DNA of 64,000 nucleotides, taken from Psychrobacter sp. NG254 (GTDB taxonomy: Bacteria > Pseudomonadota > Gammaproteobacteria > Pseudomonadales > Moraxellaceae). How positions within the stretch are numbered: position 1 is the first letter of the stretch; each line of letters begins with the position of its first letter. Both the position numbers and the translations under genes were made by a program. Positions 1 through 8,817 of the stretch are shown here, in pieces. Under the pieces are notes generated by a model, which saw only the letters and a list, made by a program, of their open reading frames with translations, had not been told where the DNA came from and did no database searches. The stretch covers positions 496,001 through 560,000 of the forward strand of contig NZ_JADHDA010000001.1 of assembly GCF_015277735.1 (NCBI RefSeq). Direction: 5' to 3'.

Positions 1-47
1 CGGGAACATTAGAAAAATTAGAATTATTATATGAAAATATGGAATAA
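1..47 (+). CDS. possible 3' end of a gene entering from the left edge
   Basis: Frame 3 is open from the window edge and ends at TAA 45-47, reading GTLEKLELLYENME. The residues look like an amphipathic helical C-terminus, but only 14 codons are visible, so neither identity nor coding status can be shown. It could equally be chance. Confidence 0.25.
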   Translation, partial: GTLEKLELLYENME

Positions 48-385
48 AGGAGCTACTATTCATATTATCGATGTTGATAGCTGCCTATATAGTTGATAGT
101 TATAAATATATAAATTATTAGAGTCTTGTTTACACTGCTTTATCAGCTAGTATGGTCTGCTTTTTTATGCAATATGGATTAAGAGTCTCTGGAATCTCAT
201 TAGCCAGACTTTAACAAATAGCTTAAAAAGAAACGGACGTCTGATACAATGGGCTTGAATTTAATAAAGTTCATCGCATATAAACCAACGCGTATGTTTA
301 TTCGTTTGTATGCTGTGGCCCCTCGTGAGTCATCAAACCTGTTATAGATTTATTATCCAACCAATTATCCATTATTAGAGTATGT
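48..385. other. intergenic region, nothing recognised
   Basis: This AT-rich stretch of about 340 bases has no convincing open frame, hairpin terminator or RNA gene. It presumably holds the promoter of the flavodoxin-like gene that follows, but I cannot pick a clear -10/-35 pair. Confidence 0.4.
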
Positions 386-1003
386 ATGAATACACCTGCT
401 AAATCACCAGACACATCCACCTTTACTGATAACGTGCCTAATGTATCAATTGCGGTCATTTTTCATAGCAATTATGGTCATACAAAACGTGTCGCTGAAG
501 CGATCGTACAAGGCGCACATCAGCAATTGCCAGAGGGGCAAGCTAAGGCAGTCGATGTTTATGATGTTGATTGGGATTATTTGGATCAGGCGGATTTGCT
601 GGTATTTGGTAGTGCGGTATATATGGGTAGCGTGACTGCTGAATTTAAGACCTTTATGGATGAGACGTCTAAGCGCTGGTACCATCGTAAATGGGAAGGC
701 AAGTGGGCAGCTGCGTTTGCCAACTCGGGTGGACTGAGTGGTGATAAGCTTGCTGTGTTACAACAGATTTCTCTCTATGCCATGCAACATGGTATGAACT
801 GGATTGGTCTGCCGCTCATGCCAACAGGTCATGAACCCCATGATTTGAACCGCTTATCGAGCTTTTTGGGATTGATGACCCAATCTCTCGATGGCCCGCC
901 TGAAGAGACGCCAGGGGCAGGAGATATCGATACTGCCATTTGGTTTGGTGATCATCTGGCGAAGACGATTATCAAGCATCAGCCAGCGGACACGAAACGT
1001 TAA
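386..1003 (+). CDS. flavodoxin / WrbA-like flavoprotein
   Basis: A 205-residue protein with a flavodoxin-like fold. After a polar N-terminal extension of about 20 residues, strand SIAVIFHS leads into the FMN phosphate-binding loop SNYGHT (residues 28-33). A second flavin-contact segment, VFGSAVYMGS, falls at about residues 73-82, and WAAAFANSGGLSG later matches the NADPH-dependent FMN reductase / WrbA pattern. Such proteins bind FMN and reduce quinones or other acceptors in the cytosol; the substrate here is unknown. The start ATG has only a weak ribosome site (TAGAGT). It is a single-gene unit closed by a strong terminator at 1038-1068. The family call is good; assigning WrbA itself would be too specific. 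Confidence 0.8.
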   Translation: MNTPAKSPDTSTFTDNVPNVSIAVIFHSNYGHTKRVAEAIVQGAHQQLPEGQAKAVDVYDVDWDYLDQADLLVFGSAVYMGSVTAEFKTFMDETSKRWYHRKWEGKWAAAFANSGGLSGDKLAVLQQISLYAMQHGMNWIGLPLMPTGHEPHDLNRLSSFLGLMTQSLDGPPEETPGAGDIDTAIWFGDHLAKTIIKHQPADTKR

Positions 1004-1037
1004 GAACAGCTAAAGCTCACAGGTTAATAAAACTGGA

Positions 1038-1068
1038 AAGCAGACATCGTCGATGTCTGCTTTTTTTT
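1038..1068 (+). terminator. intrinsic terminator after flavodoxin gene
   Basis: A near-perfect stem (AGCAGACATC pairing with GATGTCTGCT) is followed by eight T residues, 35 bp after the flavodoxin stop codon. It also separates that gene from the small convergent lipoprotein gene. Confidence 0.9.
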
Positions 1069-1077
1069 GTGCCACTT

Positions 1078-1203
1078 TTATTGAGCGACAAGTTTTGCAG
1101 GAGCGGAGGTAACTGGTATAGGATTGTCAACGAACTGAAAGGATTGGCAACCTGTCAGCAGAAGCATCGTTGCTAGTAGATAGCCAAAGGCTAATGACTT
1201 CAT
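1078..1203 (-). CDS. very small predicted lipoprotein (41 aa)
   Basis: The minus strand encodes 41 residues starting MKSLAFGYLLATMLLLTGCQ. This is a textbook lipoprotein signal: one Lys near the start, a hydrophobic core, and lipobox LLTGC with the acylated Cys at position 19. Only about 22 residues remain after processing (QSFQFVDNPIPV..., ending AKLVAQ). A purine-rich GAGAGA lies about 8 nt before the ATG. The function is unknown. Its size resembles the tiny envelope lipoproteins that accompany larger membrane complexes, but I see no sequence match to LptM-type proteins. It is convergent with the flavodoxin gene. Confidence 0.65.
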   Translation of the reverse strand: MKSLAFGYLLATMLLLTGCQSFQFVDNPIPVTSAPAKLVAQ

Positions 1204-1833
1204 AGTAGTCTCTCAAAAGCGATTTTAAAAACATTATATATGTGCTCGTGCTAGTAGACGACAGGCCTTTGCTATTATATATAAATTTTTCATTAATAAA
1301 CTATATATGAGAGTGGATATGCAATTGGTTTTTCAAAAAGTTGTATATACCTTTTTACTATTGATAAATTTGATTCAAATTTATTGAACGTATATGTCAT
1401 GATAAAAGATGAGAGATATTCATCATGTCTGTGTCTTTACTATCACTATCTAGGTTTGTCTAATTTCCTACTATTAGCGAATTCTTGACCAAGTGTCTAT
1501 TATTTATTGATATCGGCATGCACTTTGGTGGGTTGTATTGTAAATAAGAATAGTGATAATATGTTGAAAGCTGACCAAATAGTCAAGTATTATCTGGTAG
1601 TGGTTTTCTAACAAAAATATCTGACGATTATTGCTATTGGTAACCCATTTATCTTATATAAAGAAGTGCGCTGCTTTATGTTCTCTTGCATACTGAGAGT
1701 GTGCAAAATAAGTGAACGGGATGTAAACAGTTACAGCATGATGTCAATCACATACTTATATTCAGTCTCTAAGCAGTCACAGTCCTTAAGCTTAATGCTT
1801 ATCTTCATTATTTTATTTTAGCCGAGTCTTGCT
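1204..1833. other. xdh upstream region (630 bp)
   Basis: Strongly AT-rich, with no credible gene. It contains the xdhA promoter/operator at 1564-1593 and a weaker possible half-site at 1485-1500 (TTGACCAAGTGTCTAT). If transcription starts near 1600 the xdhA leader is about 230 nt long; I see no recognisable riboswitch in it. Confidence 0.5.
1564..1593 (+). promoter_or_regulatory. xdhA promoter with RutR-like operator in the spacer
   Basis: A -35 TTGAAA (1564-1569) and a -10 TATTAT (1588-1593) are 18 bp apart. The spacer is occupied by CTGACCAAATAGTCAA (1571-1586), an imperfect palindrome almost identical to the sites at 15842 and 18455. It resembles the known RutR consensus TTGACCANNTGGTCAA. 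An operator placed between -35 and -10 would give repression by the TetR-family protein encoded at 15986. Confidence 0.65.
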
Positions 1834-3552
1834 ATGATTAGTTTTTACTTAAATGGGAAACGCCACGAGCTCACCCAGCTTAACCCTAACACGACGGTGC
1901 TTGAGTATCTACGATTGCATGAAGGCCAAACGGATACCAAGGAAGGCTGCGGCAGTGGTGATTGCGGTGCCTGTACTGTGATGGTTCAGCGCTTGCCTAA
2001 TGCTAGCCAGCAAGTGCTTAATGATGGAAATGGCGACGAAAAAAATGTGACGCCACCGTTCTATACGATTAACTCTTGCATTACGTTGGTGTCGCTCATG
2101 GATGGTCATCATCTTATGACGGCCTCTTACTTGGCTGACAATCCAGAACATCATCCAGAACGTGCTTTGCTGCATCCAGCACAGCAAGCTATGGTTGAAT
2201 GTCACGGATCACAGTGCGGTTTTTGTACGCCTGGGTTTGTAATGTCGCTTGCTTGCGTTTACGAAAACAATCGTATGCAGACAAATCAAGAGGCTTCAAG
2301 TCAGAACGATGCAAAGCAGCTGAGCTATGATGAAGTGGTTGCATCAATATCTGGCAACCTATGTCGCTGCACAGGCTACAGGCCTATTATCGAAGCTGGT
2401 CTACTGATGAGCGATATCGGTCAGCAGAGAGAAGCAGAGCAGTCAGCGGTGAAAGACCTGACGATCAGTCTCGCAACAGATGCTATGGCAAGTACAAAAG
2501 AGTCGATAGTCTCTGAACATGTGCCAGCTAAAGAAAAATTAAAAAATGCAGAGTCGAATGATATTGCAGCTGCACTCAGTGATGCTGGGCGACAGTTATA
2601 TATGCCCAAGTCACTAGATGAGCTTAATCAAGTATTAGCAGCCAATCCAAAAGCAACCATTTGGGCAGGCGGTACGGATTTGGGATTGAGCGTGACCCAG
2701 CATCTGGTTGATCACGAGGTCATTATCCAGCTTTCAGGTGTTGAGGCATTAAAGTCATGGTCACTACTTGACGCAAAGCCTGACTCAAGCAATAAAGACT
2801 TGAATAACGAGCAAGCTCCTAGCCAATCACTAGTATTAGGTGCTGGCATGAGCTATCAGCAGATGTTGCCTGTATTAGAGCAGTATTTCCCAAGTTTCGC
2901 GCAAGTATTTGAGCGTATTGCCTCTCCGCAAATCCGTAATATGGGCACCATCGGCGGCAATATAGCCAACGCATCTCCAATTGGTGATTTACCACCGATT
3001 TTATTGGCGTTAGATGCGTCAATTCATCTGCGTCATTGCGCGCCTAATTCCAAAGAGTCAGATAACGATTTAGATAGTAGTGATTCGGTTTATGTAGATG
3101 AAATCATACCTTTATCAGAATTTTTCTTAGATTATAAAAAGACCAAACTGCAAGCAGGCAGTTATGTAGTCGCCATCCATATTCCTCTGATTCATGACAA
3201 TCAGCACTTATTTATTCATAAAATTAGCAAACGCTACGAAGATGATATTTCTGCTTGTTTACTAGCGGCGCGAATTGATGTATCAGTAGATGGCATGACG
3301 ATAGAGAATGCAAAGCTTGGACTTGGCGGCATGGCTGCCATACCATTATTAGCCACAACCTGTCAGCAAGCGCTCGTTGGGCAAGCTGCAGAAGTCGCGA
3401 GTTTTGAGAAGGCAGCACAAGTCTTGTCTGCAGACGTTACACCTATGACTGATGTTAGAGCCAGCCGTGAATATCGCTCACATGTGGTACAGCGTCTACT
3501 GGTGAAGTGTGGTAAACAATTGGTAGCAGGTAGACAGACCGAGACCGCTTAA
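1834..3552 (+). CDS. xdhA: xanthine dehydrogenase, Fe-S/FAD subunit
   Basis: Small subunit of xanthine dehydrogenase (hypoxanthine/xanthine to urate with NAD+), 572 residues. The N-terminal [2Fe-2S] ferredoxin domain has C39, C44 and C47 in GCGSGDCGACT, and probably C82. The second helical [2Fe-2S] domain has C128/C131 (QCGFCTPGF) and C177/C179 (NLCRCTGYRP). The FAD domain follows, with IWAGGTDLG and IRNMGTIGGNIANASPIGD. Two oddities are an extra ~20-residue loop between C47 and C82 and a polar ~60-residue linker (about 193-252) joining the Fe-S and FAD parts. It is the first gene of xdhABC-guaD and lies behind a RutR-like operator. No strong ribosome site is seen at this ATG. Confidence 0.95.
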   Translation: MISFYLNGKRHELTQLNPNTTVLEYLRLHEGQTDTKEGCGSGDCGACTVMVQRLPNASQQVLNDGNGDEKNVTPPFYTINSCITLVSLMDGHHLMTASYLADNPEHHPERALLHPAQQAMVECHGSQCGFCTPGFVMSLACVYENNRMQTNQEASSQNDAKQLSYDEVVASISGNLCRCTGYRPIIEAGLLMSDIGQQREAEQSAVKDLTISLATDAMASTKESIVSEHVPAKEKLKNAESNDIAAALSDAGRQLYMPKSLDELNQVLAANPKATIWAGGTDLGLSVTQHLVDHEVIIQLSGVEALKSWSLLDAKPDSSNKDLNNEQAPSQSLVLGAGMSYQQMLPVLEQYFPSFAQVFERIASPQIRNMGTIGGNIANASPIGDLPPILLALDASIHLRHCAPNSKESDNDLDSSDSVYVDEIIPLSEFFLDYKKTKLQAGSYVVAIHIPLIHDNQHLFIHKISKRYEDDISACLLAARIDVSVDGMTIENAKLGLGGMAAIPLLATTCQQALVGQAAEVASFEKAAQVLSADVTPMTDVRASREYRSHVVQRLLVKCGKQLVAGRQTETA

Positions 3553-3646
3553 CTAGCAGAGTTGTTGTTTGCTATACCGCCTTATCGTTATATTTGCCAA
3601 GAATAAAAAAGCATTAATCAAAGCGTCCTAATAAAAGAGATCCGCC

Positions 3647-6220
3647 ATGAGCCATCATTCGTCCTTATTTGACAGTTATAGTATCCGCCGCGTGCGTCCG
3701 CCAAAAAACAAAATTGGTACCTCGGCTAAGCATGATAGTGCGATCAGCCATGTCATGGGGACGGCGACTTATGTGGATGATATTGCAAAACCACAAGGTA
3801 CATTGCATTTGGCTGTCGGCAAAAGTAGTCACGCTCACGCACGTGTATTGAGTATGGATTTGAGCGCTGTCAGAGATGCGGATGGGGTGGTAGATGTCTT
3901 AAGTTTTAAAGACTTACCAGCCAAAACAGATATCGGTGCGGTGTTTGATGGTGAGCCACTGATGGTGGATGACATCACAGAGTATGTGGGTCAGACGCTA
4001 TTCGTGGTAGTGGCGAGCAGTCATCGCGCTGCCAAAAAAGCTGCTATCAAGGCAGTGGTAGAATATGAGCCATTGCCAGCGGTACTTAGTATCGATAAAG
4101 CGCTAGAGCAAGAGTTATTTGTGCGTCCGAGTCACTTCATGAAGCGTGGTGACGCGGCGACTGCGCTTGAGAACGCACCGATTCGCATTGAAGGTCATAT
4201 TCGTATGCGCGGACAAGAGCACTTTTATCTCGAAGGCCAAGTGTCTTATGTCGTGCCTTGTGATGATGGCGGGCTAGAGGTGTACACGTCGTCACAGCAT
4301 CCAAGCGAAGTACAGCAGCTGGTCGCCGAAGTAACAGACTTGCCATTTCATGCGGTAAACACAGTCGTACGCCGTATGGGTGGCGGATTCGGTGGTAAAG
4401 AAACGCAAGCTGCTGCATGGGCATGTCTGTGCGGTATCGTGGTTAAGCGTCATAACGTTCCTGTCAGTATGCGTCTAGATCGTCAAGATGACATGGTCGT
4501 GACAGGTAAGCGTCATGAGTTTGCCAACCGTTACGAAGTCGGTTTAGACGAGTCTGGTCGTATATTGGGCGTCGATATGCAATTGGCTGGCTTGTGCGGT
4601 TATGCACCAGATTTGTCTGATGCCATCGTTGATAGAGCGATGTTCCATTGTGATAATGCCTACTATTACCCAGCTGCTCATGTTGCGGGGCATCGCTGCA
4701 AAACGCATACCGTATCCAATACTGCCTATCGAGGGTTTGGTGGTCCGCAAGGCCTGATGACCGCTGAATATATGATGGATCATATTGCCTATACGCTGGG
4801 GCAAGACCCGCTACAAGTACGTCTAGCAAACTTATATCAAGATGGTCAAAGCACCCATTACGGTCAAACCATTGAGCATTTCGATTTGGCGACCATCATG
4901 ACCAAACTGGCAGATGATTGCGATTATGACAACCGCCGTCAGCAAATCCTAGAAGCAAACCAAAAAGCTGCCGCTGAAGGCAGTGACAAACGCTTGGGTC
5001 TTGCGTTGACGCCAGTAAAATTCGGTATTTCATTTACAGTGCAGACGCTCAATCAGGCGGGTGCATTGGTACATATTTACACTGATGGCAGTATCCACCT
5101 CAATCACGGCGGTACGGAAATGGGGCAGGGTTTATATATTAAAATCGCCCAGATTGTCGCCAATGAGTTCGATGTTGATCTAGACACGGTTAAGGTGTCA
5201 GCGACACGTACGGATAAAGTACCTAATACCTCACCAACTGCCGCGTCATCAGGGACAGATATTAATGGTAAGGCAGCACAAAATGCTTGCTTGAGTATCA
5301 AAGCGCGCATACTTGAGTTCGCTTCTGAGCATTTCGAAGTGGCCCAAGAAGACATACGCTTTGAAAAGAATCATGTCTATATCGGTGATAAAGAAACGCT
5401 GACTTTTGCTGAGATGATTCAACTGTCGTACCAGAACCGTATCAGTCTATCGTCTACTGGCTACTATAAAACGCCGAAGATATTTTATGATCGCTCTAAA
5501 GCATGGGGACGTCCGTTCTTTTACTTTGCATTAGGCGCTGCCTGCGCTGAGGTTGAGATTGATACGTTGACAGGTGAGTACAAAGTGCTGCGCTGTGATG
5601 TACTACATGATGCAGGACAGTCGATCAATCCGGCCATTGATATTGGTCAGATTGAAGGTGGCTTTGTGCAAGGCATGGGTTGGCTCACAGCAGAAGAGCT
5701 GACTTGGAATGATAAAGGAAAGCTGGCATCTGACAGTCCTGCCAATTATAAAATCCCAACTGCCCATGATTTGCCTAAGCAGTGGAATGTCAAATTGTAC
5801 GATCGCAAAAACGAAGAACAGACTATTTATAACTCTAAAGCCGTTGGCGAGCCGCCGTTTATGCTGGCAGCCAGTGTTTGGTGCGCGCTCAATAATGCGG
5901 TCGCTAGCCTAGGTGAGTATAAAAAGAATCCAGAGTTGACCATGCCTGCGACGCCAGAAGCGGTATTAAAAGCCGTCATGCGTATGCAAGGCACGTCGTG
6001 GGATTTAACAACTGAAGCAGATACAGATACGATTGATAGTTTAGTCAAAGGCGCAGAAGAAAATAGCGACCTTTACAACGATAAGGTAATGCCGCAAGAC
6101 GTACGTCATGCTAAAGATATCGACCCATTGGAGGTGGCAGGCAAACAAACCGATGACCAGCCTAATGCGATAGAGCATCCAAATGTAGCAGGGGCAAGAG
6201 GTCCTGCGCACAGTGAATGA
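3647..6220 (+). CDS. xdhB: xanthine dehydrogenase, molybdopterin subunit
   Basis: Large catalytic subunit, 857 residues, binding the molybdenum cofactor. Visible family motifs are MGGGFGGKETQ (about 243-253), the substrate Arg segment AYRGFGGPQG (about 359-368), GTEMGQG (about 488) and the active-site Glu in KAVGEPPF (about 731-738), the base that activates the hydroxylating water. It is longer than the usual ~770-800 residues because of an acidic, low-complexity C-terminal tail of about 70 residues that ends at the xdhC overlap. The ATG follows AAAAGAGAT. Co-transcribed with xdhA (94-bp gap), and it overlaps the xdhC start by 8 bp. Confidence 0.96.
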   Translation: MSHHSSLFDSYSIRRVRPPKNKIGTSAKHDSAISHVMGTATYVDDIAKPQGTLHLAVGKSSHAHARVLSMDLSAVRDADGVVDVLSFKDLPAKTDIGAVFDGEPLMVDDITEYVGQTLFVVVASSHRAAKKAAIKAVVEYEPLPAVLSIDKALEQELFVRPSHFMKRGDAATALENAPIRIEGHIRMRGQEHFYLEGQVSYVVPCDDGGLEVYTSSQHPSEVQQLVAEVTDLPFHAVNTVVRRMGGGFGGKETQAAAWACLCGIVVKRHNVPVSMRLDRQDDMVVTGKRHEFANRYEVGLDESGRILGVDMQLAGLCGYAPDLSDAIVDRAMFHCDNAYYYPAAHVAGHRCKTHTVSNTAYRGFGGPQGLMTAEYMMDHIAYTLGQDPLQVRLANLYQDGQSTHYGQTIEHFDLATIMTKLADDCDYDNRRQQILEANQKAAAEGSDKRLGLALTPVKFGISFTVQTLNQAGALVHIYTDGSIHLNHGGTEMGQGLYIKIAQIVANEFDVDLDTVKVSATRTDKVPNTSPTAASSGTDINGKAAQNACLSIKARILEFASEHFEVAQEDIRFEKNHVYIGDKETLTFAEMIQLSYQNRISLSSTGYYKTPKIFYDRSKAWGRPFFYFALGAACAEVEIDTLTGEYKVLRCDVLHDAGQSINPAIDIGQIEGGFVQGMGWLTAEELTWNDKGKLASDSPANYKIPTAHDLPKQWNVKLYDRKNEEQTIYNSKAVGEPPFMLAASVWCALNNAVASLGEYKKNPELTMPATPEAVLKAVMRMQGTSWDLTTEADTDTIDSLVKGAEENSDLYNDKVMPQDVRHAKDIDPLEVAGKQTDDQPNAIEHPNVAGARGPAHSE

Positions 6221-7184
6221 GTCGTTAGCACTGCCAATCGTTTGGTATGAAGGTCTAGCGCGATATCAGCAGCGAGGTATCGCTCACGTGTTGGCGACAG
6301 TCGTAGCCGTAAATGGATCTGCGCCTCGAGCGCTACAGGCAAAGATGATCGTCACGCAAGATGGCATCGTAGACACTTTGGGCGGCGGCGGCTTAGAGCA
6401 CGATGTTATCAATACGGCACGGCAACTATTGAATGGTGAGATAGCAGCCACGGTATCAAAAGAAGTCAAACCAAAAGTTTCTGAAACTGACAGTGAAAGC
6501 GCGTCAGTATCTTCTAAAGCAGTGCGCCGTGATGCTGTCTATACCAAGCATTACCCATTGGGTGCAAAGTTGGCACAGTGTTGCGGTGGTAGCGTCACCG
6601 TTATGTTCGAATGCTTCAATGTAACGCCGCCGATGTCAGTACTAGTGTTTGGTGCAGGGCATGTGGCATCAGCGCTAATGACCATACTCGCTGAGCTACC
6701 TTGTCAGGTAGATTGGGTGGACAGTCGCCCAGAGATGTTTAAGCGTTACTTAGTGGATAAATCTACTACTAATCAATCCAAACTTTATAGCTTACCAACG
6801 CATATCCGTCCGCATATCGATGATGAGCCTGTAGATTTTGTGCGCCCATTTATCGAGCAGGGTGGTCAGCGTTTTATTCTGGTTATGACTCATGACCATA
6901 GTGTTGATTTTGAGTTAGTACGGGCGGCATTAGATACTATTTCTGACATTAGCGCATCTCATGATAAGTGCTCAGATATTTCAGCACCTTACATCGGCTG
7001 CATTGCCTCGGCAACCAAAGCCAAGCGTTTTAGAGATCGTTTGGTTCAGCGTGGCTACAGTGAGCAACTGGTGAATCAGTTGGTTATGCCAATTGGATTG
7101 CAAGTTGGCGGAAAAGAGCCGATGGCGGTGGCGGTTTCTATCGTGGCACAACTGTTGCAGCAGTATCATCAGGCTACTCCTTGA
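6213..7184 (+). CDS. xdhC: xanthine dehydrogenase accessory protein XdhC
   Basis: A 323-residue maturation factor of the XdhC/CoxI family. These proteins bind molybdenum cofactor, promote its sulfuration and deliver it to the dehydrogenase. The N-terminal CoxI part has VNGSAPRA (33-40), DTLGGGGLEHD and AKLAQCCGG (118-126). The C-terminal Rossmann part has VLVFGAGHVA (143-152), and the family end motif MPIGLQVGGKEP is present. The start is a GTG lying inside the last codons of xdhB, so translation is probably coupled. A polar insert at about 80-108 separates the two halves of the first domain. Confidence 0.93.
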   Translation: MNESLALPIVWYEGLARYQQRGIAHVLATVVAVNGSAPRALQAKMIVTQDGIVDTLGGGGLEHDVINTARQLLNGEIAATVSKEVKPKVSETDSESASVSSKAVRRDAVYTKHYPLGAKLAQCCGGSVTVMFECFNVTPPMSVLVFGAGHVASALMTILAELPCQVDWVDSRPEMFKRYLVDKSTTNQSKLYSLPTHIRPHIDDEPVDFVRPFIEQGGQRFILVMTHDHSVDFELVRAALDTISDISASHDKCSDISAPYIGCIASATKAKRFRDRLVQRGYSEQLVNQLVMPIGLQVGGKEPMAVAVSIVAQLLQQYHQATP

Positions 7185-7274
7185 ACGGCTCACTCCATAT
7201 AACTTTTATACTTTTTATCAAAACATTAAAACATTAAAACGCTCAGTACTACCAAGCCATTGTGAGATCTACGA

Positions 7275-8681
7275 ATGACCCTACATATCTATCAAGCTCG
7301 ACTGCTACATTATTTGACCGAAAGCGATCGTACTGAGCGTACAACTTCTGATCATTCACAGACATTAATTGCTGAGCAAGACATTACGTTGCTTCCAGTA
7401 ATTGCAGGCGTGCGTGTTTATCCTGAGTATATTGCCGACGGCGCACTTGTTATTGACGATGAGACGGGACTAATTATCAATTATGGCAGTCGAGAGGCTA
7501 TGTTAGCGGAGTATGTGCTGACCACTATTGATGAGAGTCGAGAATCCGTACAGATTCATGACCATCGACACAAACTTATCATGCCAGGCTTTATCGATAC
7601 TCATGTGCATTATCCGCAAATAGATATGATTGCTGCTTACGGTGAGCAATTGCTTGATTGGCTTAATAATTATACTTTCGTCACTGAGGCCAACTTCAGC
7701 GATCCAAAAGTAGCACATGACACTGCGCAGTTCTTCTTAAATCAGCTGCTGGCCAATGGTACGACGAGCGCCATGGTGTTCTCTACCAGCCATCCATTAT
7801 CTGCAGAAGCATTCTTCACGGAAAGCCATCGGCTCAATACCCGTATGATCACAGGCAATGTGCTGATGGATCAAAATGCGCCTGCTACGTTATGTGTGCC
7901 TGCTGAGCAGGGCATTCGAGATACCCAAAACATCATCGATAATTGGCATGAGCGCGGCCGCCAACATGTGGCTATTACGCCAAGATTTGCCATTACCTCA
8001 ACACCGAAACAGTTGCGCATGGCAGGCGAGTTATATGCCAGTTACGAGAGTGTTTATCTGCAAACGCATTTGGCAGAGAATCATGATGAGATTGCGTTTG
8101 TAAAACAACTGTATCCCAATCACAAAGGCTATCTCGATGTCTATGACGATATGGGATTACTGGGTCGACGCACCACCTTGGCACATGGTATTCATCTTGA
8201 AACATCGGAGTATGAGCGTCTGCGCGCGACTGGCACACAAATATCACACTGTCCGACGTCTAATCTGTTTTTGGGTAGTGGATTGTTCGATTTACCCAAG
8301 ACGTTAAATTATACTGGCGTGAGTATCGCAACTGATGTGGGGGCAGGGACGAGTCTGTCGATGCTGACGACTCTGTCAGAAGCGTATAAGATCCAACAAT
8401 TACAAAGCAATCAACTATCTGCTCATCAAGGGTTATATCAAATTACCTTGGGTAATGCACAGTCGCTAGTGTTGGACAATAAAATCGGTAACTTTATGCC
8501 CAATAAAGAAGCAGATTTTGTGGTCATTGATATGAATGCAACGGCATTGCTTGAGCGGCGTATGGCGCAGACTAAGACATTTGAAGAGCAGTTGTTTGTA
8601 CTGATGATGCTGGGCGATGATAGAGTGATTGAGGAGACTGTAATCGCAGGCGTGAGTCGATATCGCAGCGATGTCTCATAG
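7275..8681 (+). CDS. guaD: guanine deaminase
   Basis: A 468-residue amidohydrolase that deaminates guanine to xanthine, feeding the dehydrogenase encoded just upstream. Zinc ligands are visible in PGFIDTHVHYPQ (H110 and H112), HLAENHDE, TLAHGIHL and ATDVGAGTSLSM. The run YGEQLLDWLNNYTF is characteristic of guanine deaminases. The gap from xdhC is 90 bp with no terminator, so it is probably the last gene of xdhABC-guaD. The ribosome site (TGAGATC) is weak. A strong bidirectional terminator follows at 8754. Confidence 0.95.
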   Translation: MTLHIYQARLLHYLTESDRTERTTSDHSQTLIAEQDITLLPVIAGVRVYPEYIADGALVIDDETGLIINYGSREAMLAEYVLTTIDESRESVQIHDHRHKLIMPGFIDTHVHYPQIDMIAAYGEQLLDWLNNYTFVTEANFSDPKVAHDTAQFFLNQLLANGTTSAMVFSTSHPLSAEAFFTESHRLNTRMITGNVLMDQNAPATLCVPAEQGIRDTQNIIDNWHERGRQHVAITPRFAITSTPKQLRMAGELYASYESVYLQTHLAENHDEIAFVKQLYPNHKGYLDVYDDMGLLGRRTTLAHGIHLETSEYERLRATGTQISHCPTSNLFLGSGLFDLPKTLNYTGVSIATDVGAGTSLSMLTTLSEAYKIQQLQSNQLSAHQGLYQITLGNAQSLVLDNKIGNFMPNKEADFVVIDMNATALLERRMAQTKTFEEQLFVLMMLGDDRVIEETVIAGVSRYRSDVS

Positions 8682-8753
8682 GATTGAGATACAAGCATAT
8701 CAGTGCTGCACTTCAATCAATAACGTGTTAGAACGCTTTCATATATAAAAAAT

Positions 8754-8790
8754 AACCCCTTGTTCCTACTATATAGGAACAAGGGGTTTT
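8754..8790. terminator. bidirectional terminator between guaD and the Tsx-like gene
   Basis: A 15-bp perfect stem (AACCCCTTGTTCCTA with its complement) has a T run on the plus side and an A run on the left, so it can end the guaD transcript and the convergent porin transcript. Confidence 0.9.
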
Positions 8791-8817
8791 TACTGCCAAT
8801 AGAGTTTCTATTGGATA

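Noticed and set aside
6213..6220. xdhB/xdhC overlap as a frameshift
   Set aside because: Both proteins are complete with normal ends; this is a standard operon overlap with a GTG start.
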